Below, in pieces: positions 1 to 9,300 of a stretch of DNA of 15,898 nucleotides (the first letter of the stretch is position 1; each line of letters opens with the position of its first letter). A program made the position numbers and the translations under genes. Source of the DNA: Ichthyophonus hoferi (Eukaryota > Opisthokonta > Ichthyosporea > Ichthyophonida > Ichthyophonidae); contig NAOQ01000359.1 of NCBI GenBank assembly GCA_002751075.1, forward strand, positions 69,234-85,131. Direction: 5' to 3'. Below the pieces are notes generated by a model. The model worked only from the letters and a program-made list of their open reading frames with translations, ran no database searches and had not been told where the DNA came from.

Positions 1-45
1 GGAAGCCCCTTTATTGTTTAGTTTTGTTTTGTTTTATACTTCGTT

Positions 46-97
46 TGTCGCTAGTGCTAGTAACTCTAGCTAACACCATCGCTAAAACAAAACCAAT
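46..97 (+). repeat. Diverged direct repeat, copy 1
   Basis: A TCGCTAGTGCTAG block, then CTAACAC, then CCAATTATA occur in the same order and similar spacing as TCGTCAGCGTCAG, GTTAACAC and CCAATCATA at 507-574. Offsets between the copies grow from about 461 to 477 bases, so small insertions would be needed. The similarity is by eye and weak; the family is unknown. Confidence 0.3.
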
Positions 98-347
98 TAT
101 ATATATTCATGTTGCCTAATCCAGCTTATGGTAGGTCAAGGAAACCCACTAGAATTGTCTAGTCTTGCTACGATAATTAAATACCATTGGCTTATGACAC
201 CTTAGTTAGATTGAGGTAATGGTGTTCATATGATGTATATTATGAAAAGAATTGGTCTACTTGTAAATAAGAACTATCTTTGTTATTTAATGCTAGTAAG
301 CAGTTCTCTGAGCTCTGAACGAGCGAAAGATCTGGACATTGATAAGC

Positions 348-428
348 GTACACGAGAGCTATTGTAAACTAGGCGTATATTACATATATATATAATTAAA
401 CGCCAAGTTTTTGTGTACGTTTACAATA
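348..428. repeat. Imperfect inverted repeat around an AT core
   Basis: TATTGTAAAC at 360-369 is matched by its exact reverse complement GTTTACAATA at 419-428. Inside it, AAACT-x-GGCGT (366-376) faces ACGCC-x-AGTTT (400-410), and GTACAC (348-353) faces GTGTAC (413-418), although the outer blocks are in shuffled order. The centre, about 377-395, is almost pure A/T with a TATATATATA run. This could be a hairpin-forming or extruding sequence, or a remnant of a small inverted-repeat element. Confidence 0.5.
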
Positions 429-506
429 ACTTTGTATTTTTCTATTGATACTGCGTGTGTGAGCGGGCGTTCTTTTTTGACTTTTGGTTTTTTTTACACC
501 TTGTTT

Positions 507-574
507 TATCGTCAGCGTCAGTACTAACTTTTGGTTAACACTAATATAACTTCAATAACTTAAATGGAGCCAAT
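507..574 (+). repeat. Diverged direct repeat, copy 2
   Basis: Partner of the block at 46-97. The order of TCGTCAGCGTCAG, GTTAACAC and CCAATCATA is shared with copy 1. It may be an old segmental duplication or a short element; no terminal structure is visible. Confidence 0.3.
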
Positions 575-1010
575 CATAAAATATTTGCAGTGTTTCCTTA
601 TATGGCTCATTGGCTAATTCACTGCATGCAAACCATGATTTATCGACAACACGTAGTTATAATTAACTACGTATTCATCGAGCTAACAATCTTGTAGCAA
701 ATATACTTGCTTCAACATATAAACATATAATAAGAGCTGCACCATAGACAAGAGAATTTACTGAGATATATCGAATTTCAATTTATTCGTAATAATTTCC
801 TAGGTTTGTTGAATTGGAATTGAGAAAAATTTAGTCAATAACAACGTATGTCCTGTCATAATAATAATTAATATTAAGGCCTGAAACAAAGTCGGAAAGG
901 ACAAGAATGGCGTACAGGTCCCTCCCAACTACATACACAATAGACCGTACAGCTGTTTGGATCAACATGGGTATTGTAACTCTATATGTTAATAGTTTGG
1001 CAATGCAGAC

Positions 1011-1460
1011 TTAGACCGCAAAGGGTTCAATAGAATCGTCACACTCCTGCCCATCCTCTGTCTTGGCAGCTGGTTGATGTCCGTTCACTGTTACGTGGAT
1101 ATAAAAATTAATATTGTCCTCATTGGCGATGGGTCCAATACATTCACCAGGCTGACCACTGGGCACCGGATGAGACGACCATGACATGTCCTTACGAAAG
1201 CAGATATGATCAATATAACGTTGATAACTGATGATATTGGTTTCAGGGTTATAAAACAAGATGTTCTTAAACTTATCGAATACAGTTGGAGATCCAATGC
1301 ATTGTCCAAACACTACATTTGTGCAGTCATCTCCACTCCGTTGGTTCTGATTGCAATGATCGAGGCTAGCGTATGGACAGGCGACACCAGTGTGAACTGC
1401 AGGGGCCGCAAAAGCTGATGCTGCAACTAGGCATAGAGATATAAATTGCTTAGCTGACAT
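1011..1460 (-). CDS. Small secreted cysteine-rich protein, function unknown
   Basis: Single uninterrupted frame of 149 residues on the minus strand, starting at an ATG (1460) and ending in TAA. The N-terminus is a textbook signal peptide: a lysine at position 4, a hydrophobic core (FISLCLVAASAFA) and a likely cleavage near residues 18-19. The mature part has seven cysteines (28, 36, 46, 54, 87, 107, 140) and is acidic. No N-glycosylation sequon, lipid anchor or second membrane segment is seen. Two halves look alike: DHC (34-36), GQCIGSP (52-58) and FY (69-70) against DHIC (84-87), GECIGP (105-110) and FY (119-120), suggesting an internal duplication. GC content (about 55% in the centre) is far above the flanks, supporting real coding. 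I do not recognise the family; a wall-associated or host-interaction (effector-like) role would fit but is only inference. Confidence 0.82.
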   Translation of the reverse strand: MSAKQFISLCLVAASAFAAPAVHTGVACPYASLDHCNQNQRSGDDCTNVVFGQCIGSPTVFDKFKNILFYNPETNIISYQRYIDHICFRKDMSWSSHPVPSGQPGECIGPIANEDNINFYIHVTVNGHQPAAKTEDGQECDDSIEPFAV

Positions 1461-1529
1461 TTTAAATAATACTGATGCTAATGATGAAACCGAATTATAA
1501 TTTTAAGAGAATTGACATATACCTTTGCG

Positions 1530-1572
1530 TTATATACATTTTTTTTATAGATCGGGTGATGTTTATTATTGG
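1530..1572 (-). promoter_or_regulatory. TATA and CCAAT elements upstream of the secreted-protein gene
   Basis: On the minus strand TATATAA lies at 1536-1530, 70-76 bases before the ATG at 1460, and CCAAT lies at 1572-1568, about 32 bases further upstream. Order and spacing suit a pol II core promoter. Both motifs are common in AT-rich DNA, so the call rests on position. Confidence 0.45.
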
Positions 1573-1794
1573 CTGATAAAAATAAACTGGCAAATCAGTA
1601 AATGTGCATAATCTTAGATAAGGTATGGTTAAAGGTTAAAAAGCTAAAATGATGCAACTCAACATGTGTTGATGGTCAGATTTAATGGAATGTCTTGTTG
1701 TCTTTTATATAGTATAACATAGCATAACAGAGAATAATTTTCGGGTACAAGTATGACAGTTAAAAAGATATTTTTTTTAGTAAGTATCTCTATC

Positions 1795-2262
1795 GGATGC
1801 AATATGACGTCAGTATTGATTAGTCCTAATGAAAGCCACATGGATAGTGAATAGAAAAAAACTACATTAACCAATCATTGATGGAGGATAAATTGTGCGA
1901 GAGGAACAAAATGCGAAAGCCTCACACAAGATAATGTCAATATGCATTGGTTAGACTCCCAATTAAGGTTGGTTGGGCCAATTTAGAAGGTTGCAAAACA
2001 TTAAAGTGAATGGAATTGAATTTGTTATCACTAATTCATTAATAGAAGACACAAGCTGTGCTGGCAAAAACAAACATAGGAAAGGGAATGCATTGTCTCA
2101 CACAAAATGACGCCATTGTGCATTGGTTAGGCTCCTAATGAAGACTGGGCCAATATGGAAGGTTGTAAAAATACAGTGAATGGAATAGAAATACGTTATT
2201 ATTAATCCATTAATGGAAGACACAGGCTTTGCTGAAAAAACAAAACATTGAATAGAACGTAA
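1795..2262 (-). repeat. Three diverged tandem repeat copies upstream of the secreted-protein gene
   Basis: Copy 2 (about 1921-2096) and copy 3 (about 2097-2262) align along their length with a 176-base period. Shared blocks include CTCACACAA, GCATTGGTTAG, GGGCCAAT, GAAGGTTG, AGTGAATGGAAT and GAAGACACA. Copy 1 (about 1795-1918) is shorter and more diverged, lacking about 46 bases of the middle, but keeps ATTGATTAG...CCTAATGAA and a TTGATGGAGGATA block in the same order. Copies 2 and 3 each carry CCAAT pentamers in both orientations. The array begins about 335 bases upstream of the minus-strand start codon, so it may act as a duplicated upstream regulatory region, or be an unrelated tandem repeat. 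Confidence 0.75.
1805..1812. promoter_or_regulatory. CRE-type palindrome TGACGTCA
   Basis: A perfect 8-base ATF/CREB-family bZIP site in repeat copy 1, about 345 bases upstream of the secreted-protein start. The matching place in copy 3 reads TGACGCCA (2108-2115), one base off, and in copy 2 only a partial match remains. Known family: CRE sites are bound by bZIP factors in fungi and animals. Use here is inferred. Confidence 0.4.
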
Positions 2263-3271
2263 TCTTAATTATCACAGCGCGGTTGGGATCTTCCCGTGGC
2301 ATCAAATGAATTGGCGTACATTTAGCTTATGTGCACATGCTAATCCAATCCCCTATTTGTTCACTACAGACTTCATCAGGCGTTCGCAGGTCACTTAGTT
2401 TAATAATTTCCGATTTTGACTAGTGGTCTACTTACTTATCTTATCTAGAACTGTAAAAAATGCTAGCACAGTTAGTTTTCTTTTATGCGTTCATAGACTA
2501 TAAACCAAGAGCGCTAAACGCGTACTGTAAATATTATGTATCACTGTAATCATATGCTCCCAAATGGTTCAGGTACAGTTTCAATAATATCGTGGTGTAC
2601 GCACTACAGATAATTAGGTTTCTACCTATAAAAATATCTCTAACACAGCTATTAAGTTAATGCTCCTACCTATTAACTTGTTTAAATATAGAAAGATGCA
2701 AGTTAATATATATATATGGGAAAATTAAAATATGCGCTATATTTTGGTGCCTTGTAAGCCCTTGCTCCTATTAACCGTGGCACTATATCTTTAGAATAAT
2801 GAGATTGCTTGACGTTGATGGGAAATCGTAGAAAATAATTAGATCATCTTAACGATCACTATTAGCCGTCAAAACTATTGGTTTCAACAGTAGGGCTGAA
2901 AGCCCTATTTTAAGATTGTCGTTTTCTATAAGCCGATCAAGTTTTATCAGTTTATGTGTCTGATAGTCAAAGTAACAATGTAACAATAGTCCAGGAGATA
3001 CGTATACGATCAAAAGGGCTAGAAAAAACTGCAACAATTTATAATTATATGCAGCTATAGAAAAATATAATTATATGTTGAATGTACATATATGCGGACG
3101 GAGTAGGTAATTATAGTTGACAAGAAATGCAAAAGAAAAAGTTCATATCAGGGCTGCACATGATATATATATATATATATATAGGTGGGTGGATGGAAAG
3201 GCATGTAAATGTATAATTTATCAGCATAGGTTTTAGTTTTAAAACAATGGGTAAATCGATTGAAACCAAAA
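2263..3271. other. AT-rich intergenic spacer
   Basis: No supportable gene. A short GC bump (about 45-50%) at 2275-2400 has no frame longer than about two dozen codons. The only longer open stretch, on the minus strand at 2849-3037, has no ATG start. A dinucleotide repeat lies at 3163-3182. Confidence 0.55.
3163..3182. repeat. (AT)10 microsatellite
   Basis: Ten uninterrupted AT units in AT-rich spacer DNA. No function is implied. Confidence 0.9.
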
Positions 3272-3904
3272 TCAGAAGATACTTGCCCCGTGCCCTGTAA
3301 ATCGCTTTATCACTAGCGGCAGTCCAGTGAGTGGGTTGTCCTTAGTGGTCGGTAGAGCATAGCGGTGAGCCCTGGCTGTTAATTCAGTGCATTGGTCGAG
3401 ACTCTTGTTGTTGATTGCAAAGACCTTAGCTAGCCGTAAACAACTGAGGAATTGGCGGTGAAGGAGTTATGATGATCGGTTCTTGAGAGTGTGGGACTGT
3501 CTCTCTGGAACAAGTAGTTCTCAACTCTTAACGCAGTATGTCGTCGAAAAGAAATGAACGGCATGAGAACAGCGTTATCTTCTATGGCAGAGAATGCTGT
3601 TTCGGAAAATTCATTATTTGCAACTGATTCTGGTTTGGATACAGTAAATAGATGGCCTGTTGGTGTCAATTGGACTTTCGTAAAGCGGGAAGATATCCTC
3701 AAAAGAAGATGTAGTTGCGTCAAACGGAAGTCTCGCGTGGCTTAGTGTAAGTAGCACGTATAACGAATTCGCAGAAGCGGCGGGGAACTGAGGTTGCGTT
3801 CATGGCTGTCCGGACCATGGTGATGATTCGTCTTGTTTGCTTGTACGTTGTCATGCCGTCAGATTAGAGGACATAGTGAAGTGTTGCTTGGTAAGTGATG
3901 CCCC
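3272..3904 (-). other. GC-raised island with open frames: possible unrecognised gene or gene remnant
   Basis: About 46% GC over 3301-3900 by count, close to the exons of the branching enzyme and far above the flanks. On the minus strand one stretch is open for 103 codons (3741-3430, without an ATG at its head) and another for 64 codons (3466-3272), in different frames. A third short frame starts at an ATG in strong ACCATGG context (3818). On the plus strand a 63-codon ATG frame lies at 3554-3745. None shows a motif I recognise. The composition and openness suggest exons or decayed coding sequence, more likely on the minus strand, but neither the strand nor a gene model can be fixed from sequence alone. 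Confidence 0.35.
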
Positions 3905-4062
3905 ATAATTGAAGGTTACATAGAAAGTCGGAATGTTTTAAAGTGAAAATGTTCCCCATCCGTCTTTCAATATATAACTCCATTGAAAAATACGTGAATA
4001 TTGTATGCACTCACATATTACCTCAGCCCTCAGATATCAGATGCCAGAGCCTACAGCACAGT

Positions 4063-4086
4063 GAGCCAGCGCCAGAGCCAGAGCCA
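4063..4086. repeat. Short GAGCCA tandem repeat
   Basis: GAGCCA at 4063-4068, then after GC a GCCAGAGCCAGAGCCA run to 4086. It is a small GC-rich simple repeat just left of the CCAAT/TATA cluster at 4132. Confidence 0.6.
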
Positions 4087-4131
4087 CAAATCTTGGTAAA
4101 AAATTGATAAATATAAGCCAACGAGAATGCT

Positions 4132-4156
4132 ATTGGCTGGCTATAGGCTTATAAAG
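4132..4156 (+). promoter_or_regulatory. Promoter-like inverted CCAAT plus TATAAAG
   Basis: ATTGG at 4132-4136 and TATAAAG at 4150-4156 are spaced like a pol II core promoter reading rightward, but no gene is evident in the next 2 kb. On the other strand the same CCAAT is followed by a TATTTAT-like element at about 4110, so the cluster could instead serve a minus-strand transcript running into the GC island at 3272-3904. Confidence 0.3.
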
Positions 4157-5750
4157 AGGGCATAAGTTGTTCGTTAACCGATAGTTCTTTGAAAATAAAC
4201 AAGATATATTGCAATTCAATATTATTTCTATATTAATTATCACTGGGTAGTTTATTAAAGATTTAAGTATTGAACAGCTCTACTCTTTATCACTTGAAAA
4301 GATCCTCCTTTCTAGTTTGTCTAGCCGATTATCATATATCAAACATTTAAGGTAGAGTTAACCCTTAGCTTTAATATTATTATCTATCTGCAGTGTTATG
4401 CTGCGGTACTTAAAACCCAAATATACACCCTTCTACACCCTTCATGTGAATAACTTAAAAATCAAATATTTAGGTGGAAGGAAAATAAAAGCATTTCATA
4501 TAATAATGGTAATCAATGGATGATTCCCTCAGTAACCCCAATTATTGCTGAGGATAACAATAATAGAGAAATAGAAAATCCAACAACACCCATATACCTA
4601 CGTTTGAATCCAATGAAGGGAATTTTATGTAAAATACCGTTATGGCCAAATTTGGGTATACACGTGTGACAATAGCTATTGTACAGCGAAGTCTTGAAAA
4701 TAAAACGAGACCAATAGGATAGCTTCAACAGCATTTTTTATGCTACTTAATAACCATACCAACTACTAATTGGGAATATCCAATATACGTAATGTGCAGG
4801 TAGTCGGCAATTAATTTTGTAAGAAACATGCAATAGTCTTTGGCTTGAAAACATAACTCGTCAAACCCAAGGTAGTGCAATGTAATGTTCTTATTTTTTC
4901 AAGGTCGAAGGGCTCCAGTCTAGTATATCATTCAATCAAGGTACCCCATTCTGTTTTCATATTTATTGGATACCACACGTCATATTTGTCTTACGTTGGT
5001 TCTATTCCACTAGATAGCTTAATATAGACATATTACCAAGTTAGGCCATGTAAATACACGGGATTTAGTAATAAGTAAGCAGGAATTAGGGAATGAATCA
5101 TCAATTGGCTTCTCATATCTGCCAATATGATATTAAATCATTTTAAACAAGATAGTTTACTTGCAGCAATACCTAAAAAAATAAAATAGTTAATTAACTC
5201 AATATTATTATTCTTTCAATATTTTCATAATAATTATACATGATTTTAACACATAAAGCTGGCTGTTTTAAATATAATCAAAATAAGTGTTCTCTTTTGG
5301 CTTACGATTATAAACAAATTTTTAATCGGTATCTACCTAATTAGGAAAAATTAATTCAAGCCAATAAAAACGCAGGCACGAGAGGAGATAGATTTGATAA
5401 CATAATTTTTATTTTATGGTCATTGTTCATTGGTAGTCAAAGTAGACCTGTTTAAATAAGGTAATACAGAGTTTGGTAAGAAAACTGGAAAAGAAGCTCT
5501 CTCAACACAATTTGATAATAGAATATATTATCAATAAAAATTTCTTAATAACTCCATTATTTTAAATTAATCTTTTAAAAATTTATTGCCTTTTAAATTT
5601 ATTAACTGTTCAAAATAACATAATAAAAGGGGCATTTAGTTGATTGAGACATAACCATGAAGAGGCCAAAATCTCATCAAATGATCAAGAAACATTTAGC
5701 TTCTTTTGTTTTATTCGATGACAGATTATATCCAATAAACCACTGTTAAC
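4157..5750. other. Very AT-rich intergenic spacer
   Basis: No supportable gene. Composition falls as low as about 12% GC (5521-5580). A 73-codon minus-strand ATG frame (4734-4513) with a hydrophobic stretch near its C-terminus is the only notable frame and may be chance. AGGGG, the yeast stress-response element core, occurs at 5628-5632, about 745 bases upstream of the branching-enzyme start. Confidence 0.6.
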
Positions 5751-5756
5751 ATAGAC

Positions 5757-5956
5757 CAATCATACATCTCAAAGATTTTTTTCTTAACATTTCCTATTGG
5801 TTGAATAATTTATTAATTTTAATATGGCAATTTAAGCCACTGCTACCAATAACAAAATAAATTAAAATGTACATAATATTTATCTTTACCATTTTCTAAA
5901 TAATAAAAAATTAAACAAAAATTAAGTCCGCAAGACTGGGCAAAAACGTATAAATA
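5757..5956 (+). promoter_or_regulatory. Candidate promoter of the branching-enzyme gene
   Basis: TATAAATA at 5949-5956 is preceded by CCAAT boxes near 5757 and 5846 and an inverted one near 5798. Transcription would start around 5980, leaving a leader of nearly 400 bases to the ATG at 6375. That leader contains six upstream ATGs and may carry an intron (see 6338-6374). AGGGG (STRE core) occurs at 6148-6152 and 5628-5632. In yeast, STREs and Msn2/4 are linked to glycogen genes including GLC3, but carry-over to this organism is inference. Confidence 0.35.
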
Positions 5957-6337
5957 AGAAGAGAAATCTTATCATAATTATAAAAAATATATTAATATTT
6001 TTAAGGTTGTTGTTTTTTTGTTATTGGAAAGTGAATATATATCATTGTTACAATATAGCTACAACATAAACAGTGTGCTTTTTTATCTCTCCTTCTCTTA
6101 TGGGTTTTAAACTTTGCATCGTACTATTATTAATTGTAACTTGAAGGAGGGGATGAATAAATAGCTTTAAGGATGTGCAAGTTATGTTTAACTTGAATAA
6201 AATGTTATTGCTTCAGTTTTCACTAGAATCATAGTATCTTTGCGCAATTATAGTACAACATAAAAGTTCTTGGTGCTTTGAAATGTAATCCAAATCTTGT
6301 TTTAATCACTCCTCAATCCTTTTCCCTGTTTTTTAAT

Positions 6338-6374
6338 CTAACTCTTTCCGTCCACTTCCACCATCCTCCCTTAG
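6338..6374 (+). promoter_or_regulatory. Putative 3' end of a 5'-leader intron
   Basis: CTAAC (6338-6342) is followed by a pyrimidine-rich run and TTAG ending at 6374, directly against the start codon. This copies the branch-site and acceptor layout of the mapped introns in this gene, with 33 bases from the branch adenine to the AG. No donor can be fixed; GTTGTT (6006) and GTGAAT (6031) are possible. The alternative is a plain pyrimidine-rich leader, common in fungal promoters. Confidence 0.4.
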
Positions 6375-9300
6375 ATGGCGAATGTCGACAGGCCACCTAA
6401 GATAGACGACCTCTTTCAGGTTGATTCTTACCTAAGGAATTATGAGTACCCACTGACCGAGAGGTAATTCATGTTTCTTTTTGTATTTCTTTTTTGTGTG
6501 AATGTTTGAGTACGAGATCTGTGAATGCATGTGTGTATATGTATGTATGTTTATAGGAATGTTGTCAATTGGATGCAAGTTAAAATTAGAATGCGGGTGG
6601 GTTACTAGCATTTTGCTATCCCTTGACTAAAACATATTACATTAGTACTCTAATTTATGTAGCTTTAACAAACAGAATTAATGTTATTAGCATTTATACT
6701 GGGTAGTATATAATATACTATCTATATATATATAGTGTTATATTTAATAGCTTAGGTTCCTATACACTACTTATCATTAATTAACCGTTCTATACATTAT
6801 TCCAATACCACTTCTTATTGTATCTTGTTATCATTATCAGTGTCCTCTTACAAATTTATCTTACTTTCATCAAATCCGTGTACTATAATTTCTTATTTCA
6901 GGTTTAGGTTGCATATGTAATAGTAATTGTTGCTGGCATGATAATACTAAATGATCATAATTATATTTATATAGATTAGGCATATATATTATAGTTTACA
7001 AGTTAAAGTGTTAACCAATAGAAGGCTATGCTGTAAGGATCCCTTTAATATAGCAACACGTTCACTCTAATAAAACTTAACATGGGTTATCCTATGGGAA
7101 GCATCTGTTAGCTTTATAGTTGGGTTGAACTTTACTAAGTCATCTATATTTATAAAACATGCCTTTTTCTGATACCTTTTCTAACATTACTCATTATACC
7201 TCTGCATAACGAATGCTTTTTGGTGCAATTGTTTTGTTCTTAAACCACTGATTTATGTATATGTATACATATGAAAAAGAAGCTAATTTTTTTATTTTCT
7301 GGCACATTTTCTAACACATTTTGCTACAGATACAAAAGGTACATGAACTACCGCCATCGTATCAATGAGGTCGAGGGCAGTTTGGAGAATTTTTCTAAGG
7401 GCTATGAAACTATGGGTTTGCACTGTGTCAACAACACGGTTACTTACCTCGAATGGTGCCCCAATGCTGCTAGGGCCTGGATTATTGGTGACTTTAGTAA
7501 GTTAATGTTTATTACCATGTTGGAGATGTATTATTTTTTGCTTTGTGTTCCTATTGTTTTTGTTTTGCGGCCATTAGTATTGTGTTGCGGTAAGTGTACA
7601 ACGAACAATTTTTTAACTGTATATAGGTATTATAGCAGTAGATATATAGATGGGTAGAATAATATCAAGTTAAAATAATTATATTTTATTATTACCAAAA
7701 CATTATTTTGCTATTGTGATACGTTTTAAAACGATAAACTTTCTAACAAAAGATATATATTATTACAGCAACTACATAGGTATATGATTTTATTTATTCA
7801 GATTGAGTTTTATGATGGAAACAACACTCGGGAATAGCAGGAATAGAGGAAGAGAGAATTATACTATGATATATTATGCTATTTCCTACCATACATATTG
7901 TATTGTTATATATATATATACTATCTTTTCTTCTTTTTTATGTTTTATACTTACCTTGTTAACCTTTTCATAGACGAGTGGAAGCGTAGTGAGCAGTATG
8001 AAATGAAAGATATGGGCTTTGGTAAATGGAAAATAGTTATCCCGCCTACTGCCAATGGCGAGTGTGCCATTCCTCATGACTCAAGGGTCAAGGTTTGTTG
8101 ATTTTTCTCTTTCGACCTCTTTATCCTTTCATCTCTTACTTGGTTTTTTTTCTTTTTTTCTTTTTCCCATTTTCCCTATTTTTGGTCACATTTAGTATGT
8201 GGTGCCCTATCATATTCTCTCTCCCTCTTCATTACCAGTTCATAATATCTAACTCGATATATCCTACAAACATACGTACTATCATACCTACATATGTTGT
8301 TCATACTTATCCTTCCTTCTCTCCACTAGATTTCCTTTGATACCAAGAATGGAGATAGACTCGATCGTATCCCTCCCTGGATCACCTATGCTGTACAAGA
8401 GAAGCTAAATCCCGTCTATAACGGTCGCTTCTGGAAGTAAGAACTTGCTTGTATACCCACATTCATACTTATATACATATATACCTACCTACCTAAGCAC
8501 ATTAATGTTTTTTTTGTTTTTTTAATTAACTTACACCATTTTTTTTCTTTTCTCTATTTCTCAAGCGACTTGTCCCTGGTGGAGTAATACCAATGCAAAT
8601 ACACCAGTATACAAACACCAAAACCTACCCTACCCTTCTCCAACCAGCTCGACTATAACCCAACCTTACCATGCCTAACCTACCTTATCCTATGCAGTCC
8701 CCCTGCTTCACAGAGGCATACATTCCAATATCCCCGGCCTTCTTTCAATGGAGCACACGGTGGGCTGCGTATTTATGAAGGTCACGTGGGTATTTCGTCT
8801 TCTGAGCCCAAAGTAGCAAGGTGTGTATTCGTACCCCCTACCCTACTTACCTCTACCTACCTATACCTACTATACGCTATTAAACATTGGAATATAGCCT
8901 ATGTGTTATATATGAAGAGTTCTTGATGTAGTGTATAACTAGACATATATATGTATACACATACTGCCAACAAAGAACCTATATAGATGGGTGTGGCACA
9001 CCTATAGGTATAATGTTAATGTAGGTGAATCTATTTATTATATTTATATTTACTCCTGTTGTATAGACCTTTATACCTATATACCTATACAGCCTTCTAT
9101 TATTACATGCTAATACCGTTCTGTCTCCTCTCTTCTTTCTCCTTTTTCTCCCCTTTCTTTTCCCTACAGCTACCGTTACTTTGCCGACGAGGTGATTCCT
9201 CGCATTAAAAAGAACGGCTACAATGCCATTCAGCTCATGGCTGTTATGGAGCATGCCTACTATGGCAGTTTTGGTTACCAAGTATCCAATTTCTTCGCTG

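Larger units (their letters stand above)
1..1010. other. AT-rich intergenic spacer at left edge
   Basis: No reading frame of convincing length or composition is seen on either strand. The stretch holds an imperfect inverted repeat (348-428), a weak pair of diverged direct repeats (about 46-97 and 507-574) and scattered CCAAT pentamers. The part from about 790 to 1010 is probably the 3' untranslated and termination region of the minus-strand gene that ends at 1011; the nearest AATAAA on that strand is at 782-787, about 225 bases past the stop. Confidence 0.6.

Noticed and set aside
907-1014. Short plus-strand ATG frame of 35 codons
   Set aside because: It overlaps the 3' untranslated region of the minus-strand gene and its stop, and has no supporting feature.
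1659-1874. 71-codon minus-strand frame in the upstream region of the secreted-protein gene
   Set aside because: It runs partly through the diverged tandem repeats, shows no motif and has AT-rich composition typical of chance frames.
2849-3037. 62-codon minus-strand frame with a signal-like N-terminus
   Set aside because: The frame opens at TTG, not ATG, and the hydrophobic start is what AT-rich random sequence tends to encode.
3554-3745. Plus-strand frame with a PVGVNW-x-F string faintly like the start of a Ty1/copia-type reverse transcriptase
   Set aside because: Too short and too weak. No LTRs, primer-binding site or other parts of such an element were seen, so I do not call an element here.
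4513-4734. 73-codon minus-strand ATG frame with a hydrophobic segment near its C-terminus
   Set aside because: Low-GC DNA, no recognisable homology and no clear promoter. A frame of this length is expected by chance a few times in a window this size. It would need a transcript to be believed.
8095-8340. 81-codon plus-strand frame rich in Phe and Leu
   Set aside because: It lies in intron 3 and reads a T-rich tract. The flanking exons join in frame without it.
8979-9281. 100-codon minus-strand frame opposite exon 6 of the branching enzyme
   Set aside because: It is antisense to a clearly coding exon and part of an intron, with a lysine/arginine-rich run that merely reads the complement of a polypyrimidine tract.
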